DNA from: DATAZK01 sp965199805
GTDB lineage: Bacteria > Actinomycetota > Actinomycetes > Frankiales > Frankiaceae
Assembly: GCA_965199805.1 (NCBI GenBank)
Contig: CBDATO010000001.1
Coordinates: forward strand, 1,860,001-1,924,000
DNA length: 64,000 bases
Direction: 5' to 3'
The notes beneath the pieces are model-generated. The model worked only from the letters and a program-made list of their open reading frames with translations, did no database searches and had not been told where the DNA came from. Shown here in pieces: positions 35,069-43,649 of this stretch. Within the stretch, counting starts at the first letter, position 1. Each line of letters opens with the position of its first letter. Position numbers and translations under genes: made by a program.

Positions 35069-35977
35069 ATGACTTCTGAGCAGTCCGGCCGGCCGCGCCT
35101 GTCGGCGCTCGGCCTGTCGCCGGGCAAGCACGCGCGGCTGCACCGGATCCTGTACCGGCACGGCCTCGGCAACGGCACCGCGCTGTTCCTGCCGTACGAC
35201 CAGGGCCTCGAGCACGGCCCGCGTGACTTCTTCGCGAACCCGGACGCCGCCGACCCCGCCTACATCGTGCGGCTCGCGGTCGACGGCGGCTTCAACGGGG
35301 TCGCCCTGCAGATCGGGTCGGCGCAGAAGTTCTTCTGGAAGTTCGCCGGCGAGGTGCCACTGGTGCTCAAGCTGAACGGCAAGACCGAGATCGGCCCGAG
35401 CGACTCGCCCCTGTCGCCGCTCAACGCCTCGGTCGAGGACGCCGTGCGCCTCGGCGCGGATGCCGTCGGCTACACGCTCTACGTCGGCTCCCCCGACGAG
35501 CGCGTCGACTTCGACCAGTTCCGCCGGGTGCGCGAGGACGCCGAGCGCCTCGGCATGCCGGTGATCGTGTGGGCGTACCCACGCGGCAGCGCGGTCGACG
35601 CAAAGGGCGGCAAGGAGTCGTTCTACGCCGTCGACTACGCCGCGCGTACGGCCGCTGAGCTGGGCGCCGACATCGTCAAGGTCAACTTCCCCGACCCGAC
35701 GGCCCGCGAGGGCGTGCCCGAGGCGTACGACGCGGACTTCACCACCGAGGAGGCGATCGCGGCGGTGGTGCGCTCGGCGAGCCGATCCCTCGTGCTCATC
35801 TCCGGCGGCGAGAAGGCCGGTGACGACGCCATGCTCGACAAGAGCCGCGAGTCGCTCGAGGCGGGGGCCACCGGTCTCATCTTCGGACGCAACATCTGGC
35901 AGCGGCCCCGCGACGAGTCGCTCCGCTTCGTGGACGCCCTGAAGGCCGTGCTCGCCAAGTTTCCCCGCCCCGCCTGA
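35069..35977 (+). CDS. fbaB: Class I fructose-bisphosphate aldolase (FbaB/DhnA-type)
   Basis: This is a 302-aa Schiff-base aldolase of the bacterial/archaeal FbaB-DeoC-like family. The start carries FLPYDQGLEHGPRDFF, the family's phosphate-site signature. Lys204 in ADIVKVNFP is the expected Schiff-base lysine. LVLISGGEKAGDD and GATGLIFGRNIWQRP form the second phosphate-binding loops. It is functionally parallel to the class II enzyme upstream. It may serve gluconeogenesis or a related aldol reaction such as 2-amino-3,7-dideoxyheptulosonate-type chemistry, but no aromatic genes are adjacent. ATG 35069 has no clear ribosome-binding site. Confidence 0.85.
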   Translation: MTSEQSGRPRLSALGLSPGKHARLHRILYRHGLGNGTALFLPYDQGLEHGPRDFFANPDAADPAYIVRLAVDGGFNGVALQIGSAQKFFWKFAGEVPLVLKLNGKTEIGPSDSPLSPLNASVEDAVRLGADAVGYTLYVGSPDERVDFDQFRRVREDAERLGMPVIVWAYPRGSAVDAKGGKESFYAVDYAARTAAELGADIVKVNFPDPTAREGVPEAYDADFTTEEAIAAVVRSASRSLVLISGGEKAGDDAMLDKSRESLEAGATGLIFGRNIWQRPRDESLRFVDALKAVLAKFPRPA

Positions 35978-35983
35978 CTTGAG

Positions 35984-35999
35984 TGTGATTTAACTCACA
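35984..35999. promoter_or_regulatory. CRP-type binding site upstream of second rpf leader
   Basis: TGTGATTTAACTCACA is a perfect TGTGA-N6-TCACA site. It lies 14 bp before the start of the second ydaO-type leader. Mycobacterial CRP (Rv3676) is known to bind such sites and to activate rpfA, so cAMP control of this gene is predicted. Confidence 0.65.
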
Positions 36000-36012
36000 G
36001 GAGGTTTGTGGA

Positions 36013-36262
36013 GGGTGCTCGCCCACGACAGGCTGTGCGGAGTTCGCCCAGGGGGCGGGCAGCCGTACCCGATCGCCTAATTCTGCCCCGGGTCGCGGCC
36101 CCAGACGAAGATCTTGGGCAGGAGCGGGGGACCCACACGTCTTCCGGCCACACGCCCGCCAGGGTGTGCGGCCTCGGGGTGAAGCCGGAGCGCATCGATC
36201 ACATCGGTGCCCCGGCCGGGCCAGTACCGGCCCGAACCCGACAGCTCACCTCGCAGGCGTCG
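36013..36262 (+). ncRNA. ydaO-type c-di-AMP riboswitch, second copy
   Basis: This second leader (~250 nt) has the same conserved blocks: GGGCAGGAGCGGGGGACCC (36116-36134), CTCGGGGTGAAG (36173-36184) and CCGAACCCGACAGCTCACCT (36232-36251). Unconserved peripheral stems differ in length and sequence from copy one, which argues for functional RNA and not a simple recent duplication. It precedes a second Rpf-like gene and follows a CRP-type site. The 35978-36276 gap holds only these two elements. Confidence 0.85.
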
Positions 36263-36276
36263 GGAAGGGTCACCCT

Positions 36277-36627
36277 TTGCGTGCTCGCTCGCGCGTTTCT
36301 CGCTCACTTCGCCGCGCCGTACCGGCCGGCCTCGCCGCGCTGACGATCGCCGGGTTCGCCGGCGCCTGCCAGCCGACGAACTCCCCGTCGGACAACGACC
36401 TGGCCCGGCTGCGCATGTGCGAGTCCGGTGGCAACTACAGCATCAACCTAGGCACCGGCTTCTCCGGCGCTTACCAGTTCGCCGACAGCACCTGGACCGG
36501 CATGGGCTACGGCGGCGTCGCCAGCCAGGCCCCGCCGTGGGTGCAGGACGAGGCCGTCCGCCAGCTCTGGCGTCAGATGGGCTGGGCGCCGTGGCCGGGC
36601 TGCCGGGCCGCGCTCGGCCTGGGCTGA
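36277..36627 (+). CDS. Short Rpf-like secreted transglycosylase
   Basis: This ~116-aa protein has an N-terminal basic region and a hydrophobic segment (AALTIAGFAGAC). It is followed directly by an Rpf domain (about residues 40-115) with the catalytic Glu in RMCESGGNYSINLGTGFSG. No LysM or PG-binding domain is present, unlike the first copy. The Cys after the hydrophobic segment could be a lipoprotein Cys but the -3 position is Ala, not Leu, so a plain signal peptide is equally likely. I chose TTG 36277 because AAGGG lies 8 nt upstream and the riboswitch ends just before; no ATG or GTG is in frame nearby. Confidence 0.8.
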   Translation: MRARSRVSRSLRRAVPAGLAALTIAGFAGACQPTNSPSDNDLARLRMCESGGNYSINLGTGFSGAYQFADSTWTGMGYGGVASQAPPWVQDEAVRQLWRQMGWAPWPGCRAALGLG

Positions 36628-36650
36628 CCTGAACCGACGGCTGAGCTGAA

Positions 36651-36684
36651 CGGCCGGGGTGGGGTCATCGCCCCACCCCGGCCG
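36651..36684 (+). terminator. Strong hairpin terminator after second Rpf-like gene
   Basis: A perfect 14-bp inverted repeat, CGGCCGGGGTGGGG with CCCCACCCCGGCCG, has a 6-nt loop and is followed by cctttc. It separates the rpf unit from DUF3151. Confidence 0.85.
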
Positions 36685-36742
36685 CCTTTCTGCGGCTGCA
36701 CGGCAGGATGGGTGTCGTGATGACGCCGTTCGAAGGATCCCT

Positions 36743-37177
36743 GTGACCGCGCTCGGCCCCGGGGCGAACCTGTTCCCCGGTCCGCCCCCGACCCGCCTGC
36801 CGTCCGACCCGAGGCCGGTCGCCGAGCTCACGGCCGGTGACGACCCGGCGGTCGTCGCCGCCGCCTACCCAGCCTCGAGCTTCGGCTGGGCCGCCCTCGC
36901 CCAGCGCGCCGCCGCGGCCGGGAGCTGGATCGAGTCGTACGCGTACGCCCGGGTCGGCTACCACCGCGGCCTCGACTCGCTGCGCCGCGCCGGCTGGAAG
37001 GGCACCGGCCCCGTGCCGTGGTCGCACCAGCCCAACCGCGGCGTCCTGGTGTGCATCTCCGCCCTCGGTGCCGCAGCCGCCGCCATCGGCGAGACCCCCG
37101 AGGTCGACCGGTGCCGGGCGCTCCTGTTCGACTGCGACCCGACGATCGACCCGGACGCCCCGCTCACCCTCGTCTGA
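36743..37177 (+). CDS. DUF3151 conserved protein
   Basis: This 144-aa actinobacterial protein is of the DUF3151 family (Rv0360c-like), of unknown function. The recognisable core is a helical segment around YPASSFGWAALAQRA (about residues 39-53) followed by SYAYARVGYHRGLDSLRR and GWKGTGPVPWSHQPNRG. No signal peptide or membrane segment is present. GTG 36743 has AAGGA 6 nt upstream. In mycobacteria it lies near purA and fba as here, and the conserved neighbourhood supports orthology. Confidence 0.85.
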   Translation: MTALGPGANLFPGPPPTRLPSDPRPVAELTAGDDPAVVAAAYPASSFGWAALAQRAAAAGSWIESYAYARVGYHRGLDSLRRAGWKGTGPVPWSHQPNRGVLVCISALGAAAAAIGETPEVDRCRALLFDCDPTIDPDAPLTLV

Positions 37178-37233
37178 CCGGCGGGCGGGCCCGGCGCCCG
37201 CCTGCCGTGACGAACGACCCGGCGAAGAACCGC

Positions 37234-37239
37234 TATTCT
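37234..37239 (+). promoter_or_regulatory. Candidate leaderless -10 of purA
   Basis: TATTCT lies 8 nt before the GTG of purA, with no Shine-Dalgarno in between. This fits a TANNNT -10 placing transcription start at or near the start codon. Confidence 0.45.
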
Positions 37240-37247
37240 CTGGCCAC

Positions 37248-38531
<1,284 letters not shown>

Positions 38532-38567
38532 CCCGGCGCCGAATGGTCAGCTCGTGAAGGTGCGCTC

Positions 38568-39863
38568 GTGAAGGTGCTGGTCGTCGGCTCCGGCGGCCGC
38601 GAGTCGGCGCTGGTCGCCGCCCTCGTCCGCGATCCCCACGTCGACGCGATCGTCTGCGCCCCGGGCAATCCCGGCACCGAGCAGGACGCCGACAACCGGC
38701 CGCTCGACCTCGGCGCCCCCGACGTGCCGGGTCTGATCGCCGACCTCGCCGAGCAGGTCGGCGCCGACCTGACCATCGTGGGGCCCGAGGCGCCGCTGGT
38801 GGCAGGGGCCGCCGACGAGCTGCGCCTTCGCGGGCTGGCCTGTTTCGGGCCGAACGCCGCCGCCGCCCGGCTCGAGGGCAGCAAGGCCTTCGCCAAGGAG
38901 GTGATGGAGGCCGCCGGCGTCCCGACGGCCCGCGGTCGCGACCACCACGACGTGCCGACCGCGCTCGCCGACCTCGACGAATTCGGCCCGCCCTACGTCG
39001 TGAAGTTCGACGGCCTGGCCGCCGGCAAGGGCGTGACCGTCACCGACGACCACGACGTCGCCGCAGCTGCGGTGCGCGCCGCCCTGACCCCCCACGCCGG
39101 TGACGCGACGCCGCCCAAGGTCGTCCTTGAGGAGTTCCTGCCCGGGCCCGAAGTGTCCCTGTTCTGCGTCGTCGGCCCGGACGGCACCGTGGTGCCGCTC
39201 AGCCCGGCCCAGGACTTCAAGCGGGCGTACGACGGCGACGCCGGGCCCAACACCGGCGGGATGGGCGCGTACTCACCGCTGCCCTGGACCCCGGCCGACC
39301 TCAGCGAGCAGGTGGTGCGCACGATCGCGCAGCCCACCGTCGCCGAGATGGCCCGGCGCGGCACCCCGTTCTCCGGGCTGCTCTACGTCGGCCTTGCCCT
39401 CACGCCGGACGGGCCGAAGGTCATCGAGTTCAACGTCCGCTTCGGGGACCCCGAGACCCAGGCCGTGCTCGCCCGGCTGGACAGCCCGCTGACGGAGCTG
39501 CTCGCCGGCGGCACCCCGATCTGGAGCAGCGACGCGGCGGTCACCGTGGTCGTGGCCGCGCCCGGGTATCCGGAGGCGCCGCGCACCGGCGGGGTCATCA
39601 GTGGGCTGGACGCCGCAGCCGCCGTCGAGGGCGTGAGCGTGCAGCACGCCGGCACCCGCCGCGCGTCCGACGGCTCCGTGGTCAGTGCCGGCGGGCGCGT
39701 GCTCGCCGTGACCGGGCGCGGGTCCGATCTCGCCGCTGCGCGAGAATGCGCGTACGAGGCCGTCGCGAAGCTGTCCATCGCCGGCGGCCTGCACGTCCGC
39801 ACGGACATCGCCTTGCACAGGATCGCTGCACACAGGAACGACGAAGGGAACCCCGGTGGCTGA
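38568..39863 (+). CDS. purD: Phosphoribosylamine-glycine ligase (GAR synthetase)
   Basis: This 431-aa ATP-grasp ligase joins phosphoribosylamine and glycine (second step of purine synthesis). It starts with VLVVGSGGRESALV, has the ATP-grasp segment KFDGLAAGKGVTV, and GPNTGGMGAYSP is the purD signature. EFNVRFGDPETQ binds metal. GTG 38568 is the start; a 14-bp tandem duplication (GCTCGTGAAGGTGC) covers it, giving a second out-of-frame GTG at 38554. It overlaps purE by 8 bp. Confidence 0.97.
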   Translation: MKVLVVGSGGRESALVAALVRDPHVDAIVCAPGNPGTEQDADNRPLDLGAPDVPGLIADLAEQVGADLTIVGPEAPLVAGAADELRLRGLACFGPNAAAARLEGSKAFAKEVMEAAGVPTARGRDHHDVPTALADLDEFGPPYVVKFDGLAAGKGVTVTDDHDVAAAAVRAALTPHAGDATPPKVVLEEFLPGPEVSLFCVVGPDGTVVPLSPAQDFKRAYDGDAGPNTGGMGAYSPLPWTPADLSEQVVRTIAQPTVAEMARRGTPFSGLLYVGLALTPDGPKVIEFNVRFGDPETQAVLARLDSPLTELLAGGTPIWSSDAAVTVVVAAPGYPEAPRTGGVISGLDAAAAVEGVSVQHAGTRRASDGSVVSAGGRVLAVTGRGSDLAAARECAYEAVAKLSIAGGLHVRTDIALHRIAAHRNDEGNPGG

Positions 39864-40350
39864 CGCCGCTTCAGTGAAGGTCGCGATCGTTTACGGGTCG
39901 CCGAGCGACGCCAACGTGATGAGCAAGGCGGGCGCCATGCTCGACCGGTTCGGCGTCGGCTACGAAGAGGTGTCGATCTCGGCGCACCGGGCGCCGAAGG
40001 TGCTGGTCGACTGGCTGTCCGGGCTGACCGAGCGCGGCATCGAGGTCATCATCGCGGGCGCCGGGCTGTCGGCCGCGCTCCCCGGCGTGGTGGCCGCCCA
40101 CACCGTGCTGCCCGTGATCGGCGTGCCGATCAAGGGCGGGGCGCTCGACGGGCTCGACGCGCTGCTGTCCATCTCGCAGATGCCGCCGGGTGTCCCCGTC
40201 GCCTGCGTCGGCCTCGACAACTCGACCAACGCGGCCGTCCTGGCCTGCCAGATCATCGCGACCGCCGACCCGGCGCTGCGCACCAAGCTCCAGGCGTTCA
40301 AGGACTCGTTCGAGCAGGACGCGACCGCCCGGCTCGCCGGCAAGAGCTGA
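39856..40350 (+). CDS. purE: N5-carboxyaminoimidazole ribonucleotide mutase
   Basis: This 164-aa small subunit-type PurE converts N5-CAIR to CAIR. YGSPSDANVM and the catalytic SAHRAP (His of SAHRxP) are present. The usual GAGGAAHLPG loop reads GAGLSAALPG, so the conserved active-site His of the class I enzyme is Ala. SISQMPPGVPVACV and NAAVLACQIIA are family elements. The rest of the active site and the Arg of SAHR argue for class I and not the CO2-using class II. No purK is in the window. GTG 39856 overlaps purD. Confidence 0.92.
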   Translation: MADAASVKVAIVYGSPSDANVMSKAGAMLDRFGVGYEEVSISAHRAPKVLVDWLSGLTERGIEVIIAGAGLSAALPGVVAAHTVLPVIGVPIKGGALDGLDALLSISQMPPGVPVACVGLDNSTNAAVLACQIIATADPALRTKLQAFKDSFEQDATARLAGKS

Positions 40351-40357
40351 CCGCACC

Positions 40358-41665
40358 ATGATCGAGCGCTACACCCTCCCCGCGATGGGCCGGGTCTGGT
40401 CCGAGGCCCACAAGTACGAGCTCTGGTGCCGCGTCGAGCTGCTGGTGCTGGAGGCCCACGCGCGGGCGGGTGTGGTGCCGGAGTCGGCGGTCGAGCCGGT
40501 GCGCAACGCGCCGCCTCCGACCCCCGAGGCCGTCGCGGAGATCGAGGCGGTCACCCAGCACGACGTGATCGCGTTCCTGTCGGCGTGGGCGGACCAGACC
40601 ACGCCGCGAGAGGCCGCCGCCTACATGCATTTCGGCATGACGTCATCGGACCTGCTCGACACCGCCCTGGCGTTGCAGCTGGTCGAGGCCACCGACCTGC
40701 TGCTGGAGAAGGCCGACACGCTCGTCGGCGTGCTGCGTGACCTGGGGCTCGCCCATCGGGCGACGCTGAAGGTCGGCCGCACGCACGGCATCCACGCCGA
40801 GCCGACCGTCTTCGGCCACCGCGTCGCCGACCTCGCCTTCGGCATGGCCCGCTGCCGCGACCGGCTGCGTGCCGCCCGGGCCGCGGTCGCCTACTGCACG
40901 ATCAGCGGGGCCGTGGGCACGTACTCCAACATCGACCCGGCCGTCGAGACGGAGGTGGCGGCCGCGCTCGGGCTGACGCCGGCTCCGGTGGCCACCCAGG
41001 TGGTGCTGCGCGACGGCATCGCCGACTGGGTCGCCGCCCTGGCCGGGCTCGCCACGATGTGCGAGGCGTTCGCGCTCGAGGTCCGGCACGGCCAGCGCAC
41101 GGAGGTGCGCGAGCTCTCCGAGCCGTTCGGCAGCGGGCAGAAGGGCTCGTCCGCCATGCCGCACAAGAAGAACCCGATCATGAGCGAGCGCATCGCCGGC
41201 ATGGCCCGGATCGTGCGGGCGCTGTACGTCCCGGTGCTCGAAGGCGTGCCGCTGTGGCACGAGCGCGACATCTCGCACAGCTCGACCGAGCGCATCGCCC
41301 TGCCCGATGCGTCGATCGCCACCGACTACCTGCTCAACCTGACGACCCGCCTGGCCAAGGGCCTGGTCGTCGACCCGGAGCGGATGCGGCACAACCTCGA
41401 CTCGACCGGCGGGTTGATCTACACGTCGACCGTGCTGCTCGCCCTGGTGGAGGGCGGTCTGTCGCGGGAGGACGCATACGCGATCACGCAGGCTGCCGCG
41501 ATGGAGACCTGGCGGACGGGCGTGCCGTTCCGCGAGACCCTGCGCACCCACGCCAAGGACCGGTCGCTCGACCTCGACGAGGCCGCGCTCGACGAGGTGT
41601 GCCGCCCGGAGCGCTACGTCGAGCGGCTCAGCGGAGTGTTCGACCGGCTCGCGTCCCTCAGCTGA
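40358..41665 (+). CDS. purB: Adenylosuccinate lyase
   Basis: This 435-aa lyase of the fumarase/aspartase superfamily acts twice, on SAICAR and on adenylosuccinate, releasing fumarate. The signature loop is GSSAMPHKKNPIMSERIAG (about residues 263-281) with the catalytic Ser. HGIHAEPTVFGH (about 142-153) holds the catalytic His. FGMTSSDLLDTA binds substrate. ATG 40358 is 8 bp after purE; the in-frame extension upstream is purE in another frame. It is followed by a repeat element, not another purine gene. Confidence 0.96.
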   Translation: MIERYTLPAMGRVWSEAHKYELWCRVELLVLEAHARAGVVPESAVEPVRNAPPPTPEAVAEIEAVTQHDVIAFLSAWADQTTPREAAAYMHFGMTSSDLLDTALALQLVEATDLLLEKADTLVGVLRDLGLAHRATLKVGRTHGIHAEPTVFGHRVADLAFGMARCRDRLRAARAAVAYCTISGAVGTYSNIDPAVETEVAAALGLTPAPVATQVVLRDGIADWVAALAGLATMCEAFALEVRHGQRTEVRELSEPFGSGQKGSSAMPHKKNPIMSERIAGMARIVRALYVPVLEGVPLWHERDISHSSTERIALPDASIATDYLLNLTTRLAKGLVVDPERMRHNLDSTGGLIYTSTVLLALVEGGLSREDAYAITQAAAMETWRTGVPFRETLRTHAKDRSLDLDEAALDEVCRPERYVERLSGVFDRLASLS

Positions 41666-41690
41666 CGGCGCGGCACCCACCCTCATTCGC

Positions 41691-41827
41691 GACAAGCAAT
41701 CCGGTGTCGCCAGAAGGTGGATGTCCCTTTTCTCGACGACAAGCATTCCGGTGTACAGCCTGGACACCGGATTGCTTGTCGTCGTCAAAAGCATGATTGG
41801 ACGCCTGGCGACACCGGATTGCTTGTA
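41691..41827. repeat. Intergenic repeat element, copy C (inverted, four 18-bp motifs)
   Basis: The 18-bp motif GACAAGCAATCCGGTGTC starts at 41691. A variant GACAAGCATTCCGGTGTA starts at 41738. Two reverse complements start at 41763 and 41810. Spacings are 47, 25 and 47. The 29-nt spacers in the left and right arms are themselves inverted imperfectly (shared GCCAG, CTTTT and CGAC), so the whole element is a ~137-bp imperfect dyad that could fold into a long hairpin. It lies between purB and a small ORF, both plus strand. Confidence 0.8.
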
Positions 41828-41902
41828 CGGCCCGGGGCCGGTCGAGAAGCGCCCGCGGACCAGGGTGGTTTGCCGCACCCGAGGGCATGGGAGGCTCCCT
41901 GC

Positions 41903-42184
41903 GTGCGCAACGAAGACCCCGTCGACCTGACCGTGACCCTGCCTGAAGGCGGCCGCCTCGATGCCGAAGAGGTGCGCGGCTACCTCGAGGGCGAGCTGCG
42001 CACCCGCGCCGAGGTCACCGCGGCCGACGGGGAGGTGCTCACCGTCCACGCCTACCGGCAGGAGGAGGCCGAGTCCGTCGCCGACGAGCTGGTGATGAAG
42101 CTGTCGAAGATGGAGCGGGCCGAGGGCTGCACCGTGCGCTGGACCGACGACTCGGGCAACGCTGTCGTGCGGTCGGTCGAATGA
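41903..42184 (+). CDS. Small protein of unknown function
   Basis: This is a 93-aa protein with no signal peptide, membrane segment or motif that I recognise. It starts RNEDPVDLTVTLPEGGRLDA and ends CTVRWTDDSGNAVVRSVE, with an acidic helical middle containing QEEAESVADELVMKLSKM. β-α-α-β order is plausible. GTG 41903 has GGGAGG 8-9 nt upstream. It lies between repeat element C and tldD on the same strand, with tldD 25 bp away, so it may be co-transcribed with tldD/tldE. Confidence 0.65.
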   Translation: MRNEDPVDLTVTLPEGGRLDAEEVRGYLEGELRTRAEVTAADGEVLTVHAYRQEEAESVADELVMKLSKMERAEGCTVRWTDDSGNAVVRSVE

Positions 42185-42209
42185 CCCGCCCCGCCCCCCG
42201 GAGCTAGCG

Positions 42210-43649
42210 GTGTTCGACCTGGCCCAGGCGGCCGTCGAGGCCGCGCTCGCCGCCGGAGCCCGCTTCGCCGACGCGCGCGTCGTGGTGAATCGCGAGCAGC
42301 GCCTGCGGGCGCAGGACGGCGTGCTCGAGGACCTGAGCCAGGGCGAGAGTGCCGGGCTCGGGGTCCGGGCCCTCGTCGGCGCGGGCTGGGGGCATGCCTC
42401 CACGCCGGTGCTGGACGAGCGGTCGGTACGCGCCGCCGGTGAGCGCGCTGCCGAGGCCGCCCGCGCGGCCGCCGCCGTGCCCGGGCCGGACCTGACGCTG
42501 CTTCCCGAGACGCCCGTCGTCGCCGAGTGGGAGAGCACGTACGTCGAGGACCCGCTCGCGGTCCCGATCGACGAGAAGGCCGCACTGCTCATCGGCGTCA
42601 CGCAGGCGATGAAGTCCGCCGGCGCCGACCTGGCGACCGCGCTGATGGCCGTGTGGGACGTCGAGACCTGGCTGGTGTCCAGCGAGGGCACCCGTATCCG
42701 GCAGCGCGTACGCAAGTGCGGCGGCGGCATGAACGCGACCGCCGTCGGGGAGCGCGAGACCCAGCGCCGCAGCTATCCCAGCGCCTTCGGCCACTACGGC
42801 ACGGTCGGCTACGAGCTGATCCGCTCCTTCGACCTGCCGGCCCACACCGAGCGGCTGGCCACCGAGGCGCGCGCGCTGCTCACCGCGCCCGAGTGCCCCT
42901 CGACCACAACCGACCTCATCCTCGGCAGCGAGCAGATGGGTCTGCAGATCCACGAGTCGATCGGGCACGCGGTGGAGCTCGACCGCATCCTCGGCTGGGA
43001 GGCAGCCTTCGCCGGCACCTCGTGGCTGGACCTCGCCCAGCTCGGCAGCCTGCGCTACGGCAGCGAGCTGCTCAACATCACGGCCGACGCCACCATCCCC
43101 GGGGCGCTCGGCTCGTTCGGCTACGACGACGAGGGCACGCCCGCCCACGCGGTCGACATCGTGCGCGACGGCCTGTGGGTCGGGGTGCTCTCCGGGCGTG
43201 ACTCGGCGGCCCGGGCGGGGCTCGAGCGCAGCGGCGCCGCCATCCGCGCGGACGGGTGGAGCCGGATGCCGATGGTGCGCATGACGAACGTCGGCCTGCT
43301 GCCCGGCAGCTCCTCGCTGGACGAGATCATCGGGGCGACCGCCGACGGCGTCTACATGGAGAACAACCGCTCCTGGTCGATCGACGACCGGCGACGCAAC
43401 TTCCAGTTCGGCTGCGAGGTCGCGTACGAGATCAAGGGCGGCAAGCGCGGCCGGATGCTCCGCAACCCGACCTACACCGGCATCGGACCGACCTTCTGGG
43501 CCTCGCTCGACATGCTCGCGGGCCCCGCCGAGACGACCGTCTGGGGGCTGCCCAACTGCGGGAAGGGCCAGCCGATGCAGATCGGGCACACCGGCCATCC
43601 CGCCATGCCGGGCCGTTTCAAGGACGTGCGAGTGGGCGTCCGTGGCTGA
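42210..43649 (+). CDS. tldD: TldD-type metalloprotease subunit
   Basis: This is a 479-aa TldD subunit of the TldD/TldE heterodimeric peptidase, which degrades unfolded peptides and processes some modified peptides. The zinc site HESIGH is at residues 248-253 (HExxxH). GRMLRNPTYTGIG and LPNCGKGQPMQIGHTG near the C-terminus are family motifs, the latter containing the Cys zinc ligand. GTG 42210 follows CGGAG. It overlaps tldE by 8 bp, and only this subunit bears the metal site. Confidence 0.9.
   Translation: MFDLAQAAVEAALAAGARFADARVVVNREQRLRAQDGVLEDLSQGESAGLGVRALVGAGWGHASTPVLDERSVRAAGERAAEAARAAAAVPGPDLTLLPETPVVAEWESTYVEDPLAVPIDEKAALLIGVTQAMKSAGADLATALMAVWDVETWLVSSEGTRIRQRVRKCGGGMNATAVGERETQRRSYPSAFGHYGTVGYELIRSFDLPAHTERLATEARALLTAPECPSTTTDLILGSEQMGLQIHESIGHAVELDRILGWEAAFAGTSWLDLAQLGSLRYGSELLNITADATIPGALGSFGYDDEGTPAHAVDIVRDGLWVGVLSGRDSAARAGLERSGAAIRADGWSRMPMVRMTNVGLLPGSSSLDEIIGATADGVYMENNRSWSIDDRRRNFQFGCEVAYEIKGGKRGRMLRNPTYTGIGPTFWASLDMLAGPAETTVWGLPNCGKGQPMQIGHTGHPAMPGRFKDVRVGVRG

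Noticed and set aside
37178..37247. Purine riboswitch or PurR box before purA
   Set aside because: The 70-bp gap is too short for a purine aptamer and no PurBox dyad is seen; only a -10-like hexamer stands out.
39856..40350. Class II (CO2-using) PurE
   Set aside because: SAHR and the class I-like SxxQMPPGVPVA segment are present, and the class II AGRSN motif is absent.
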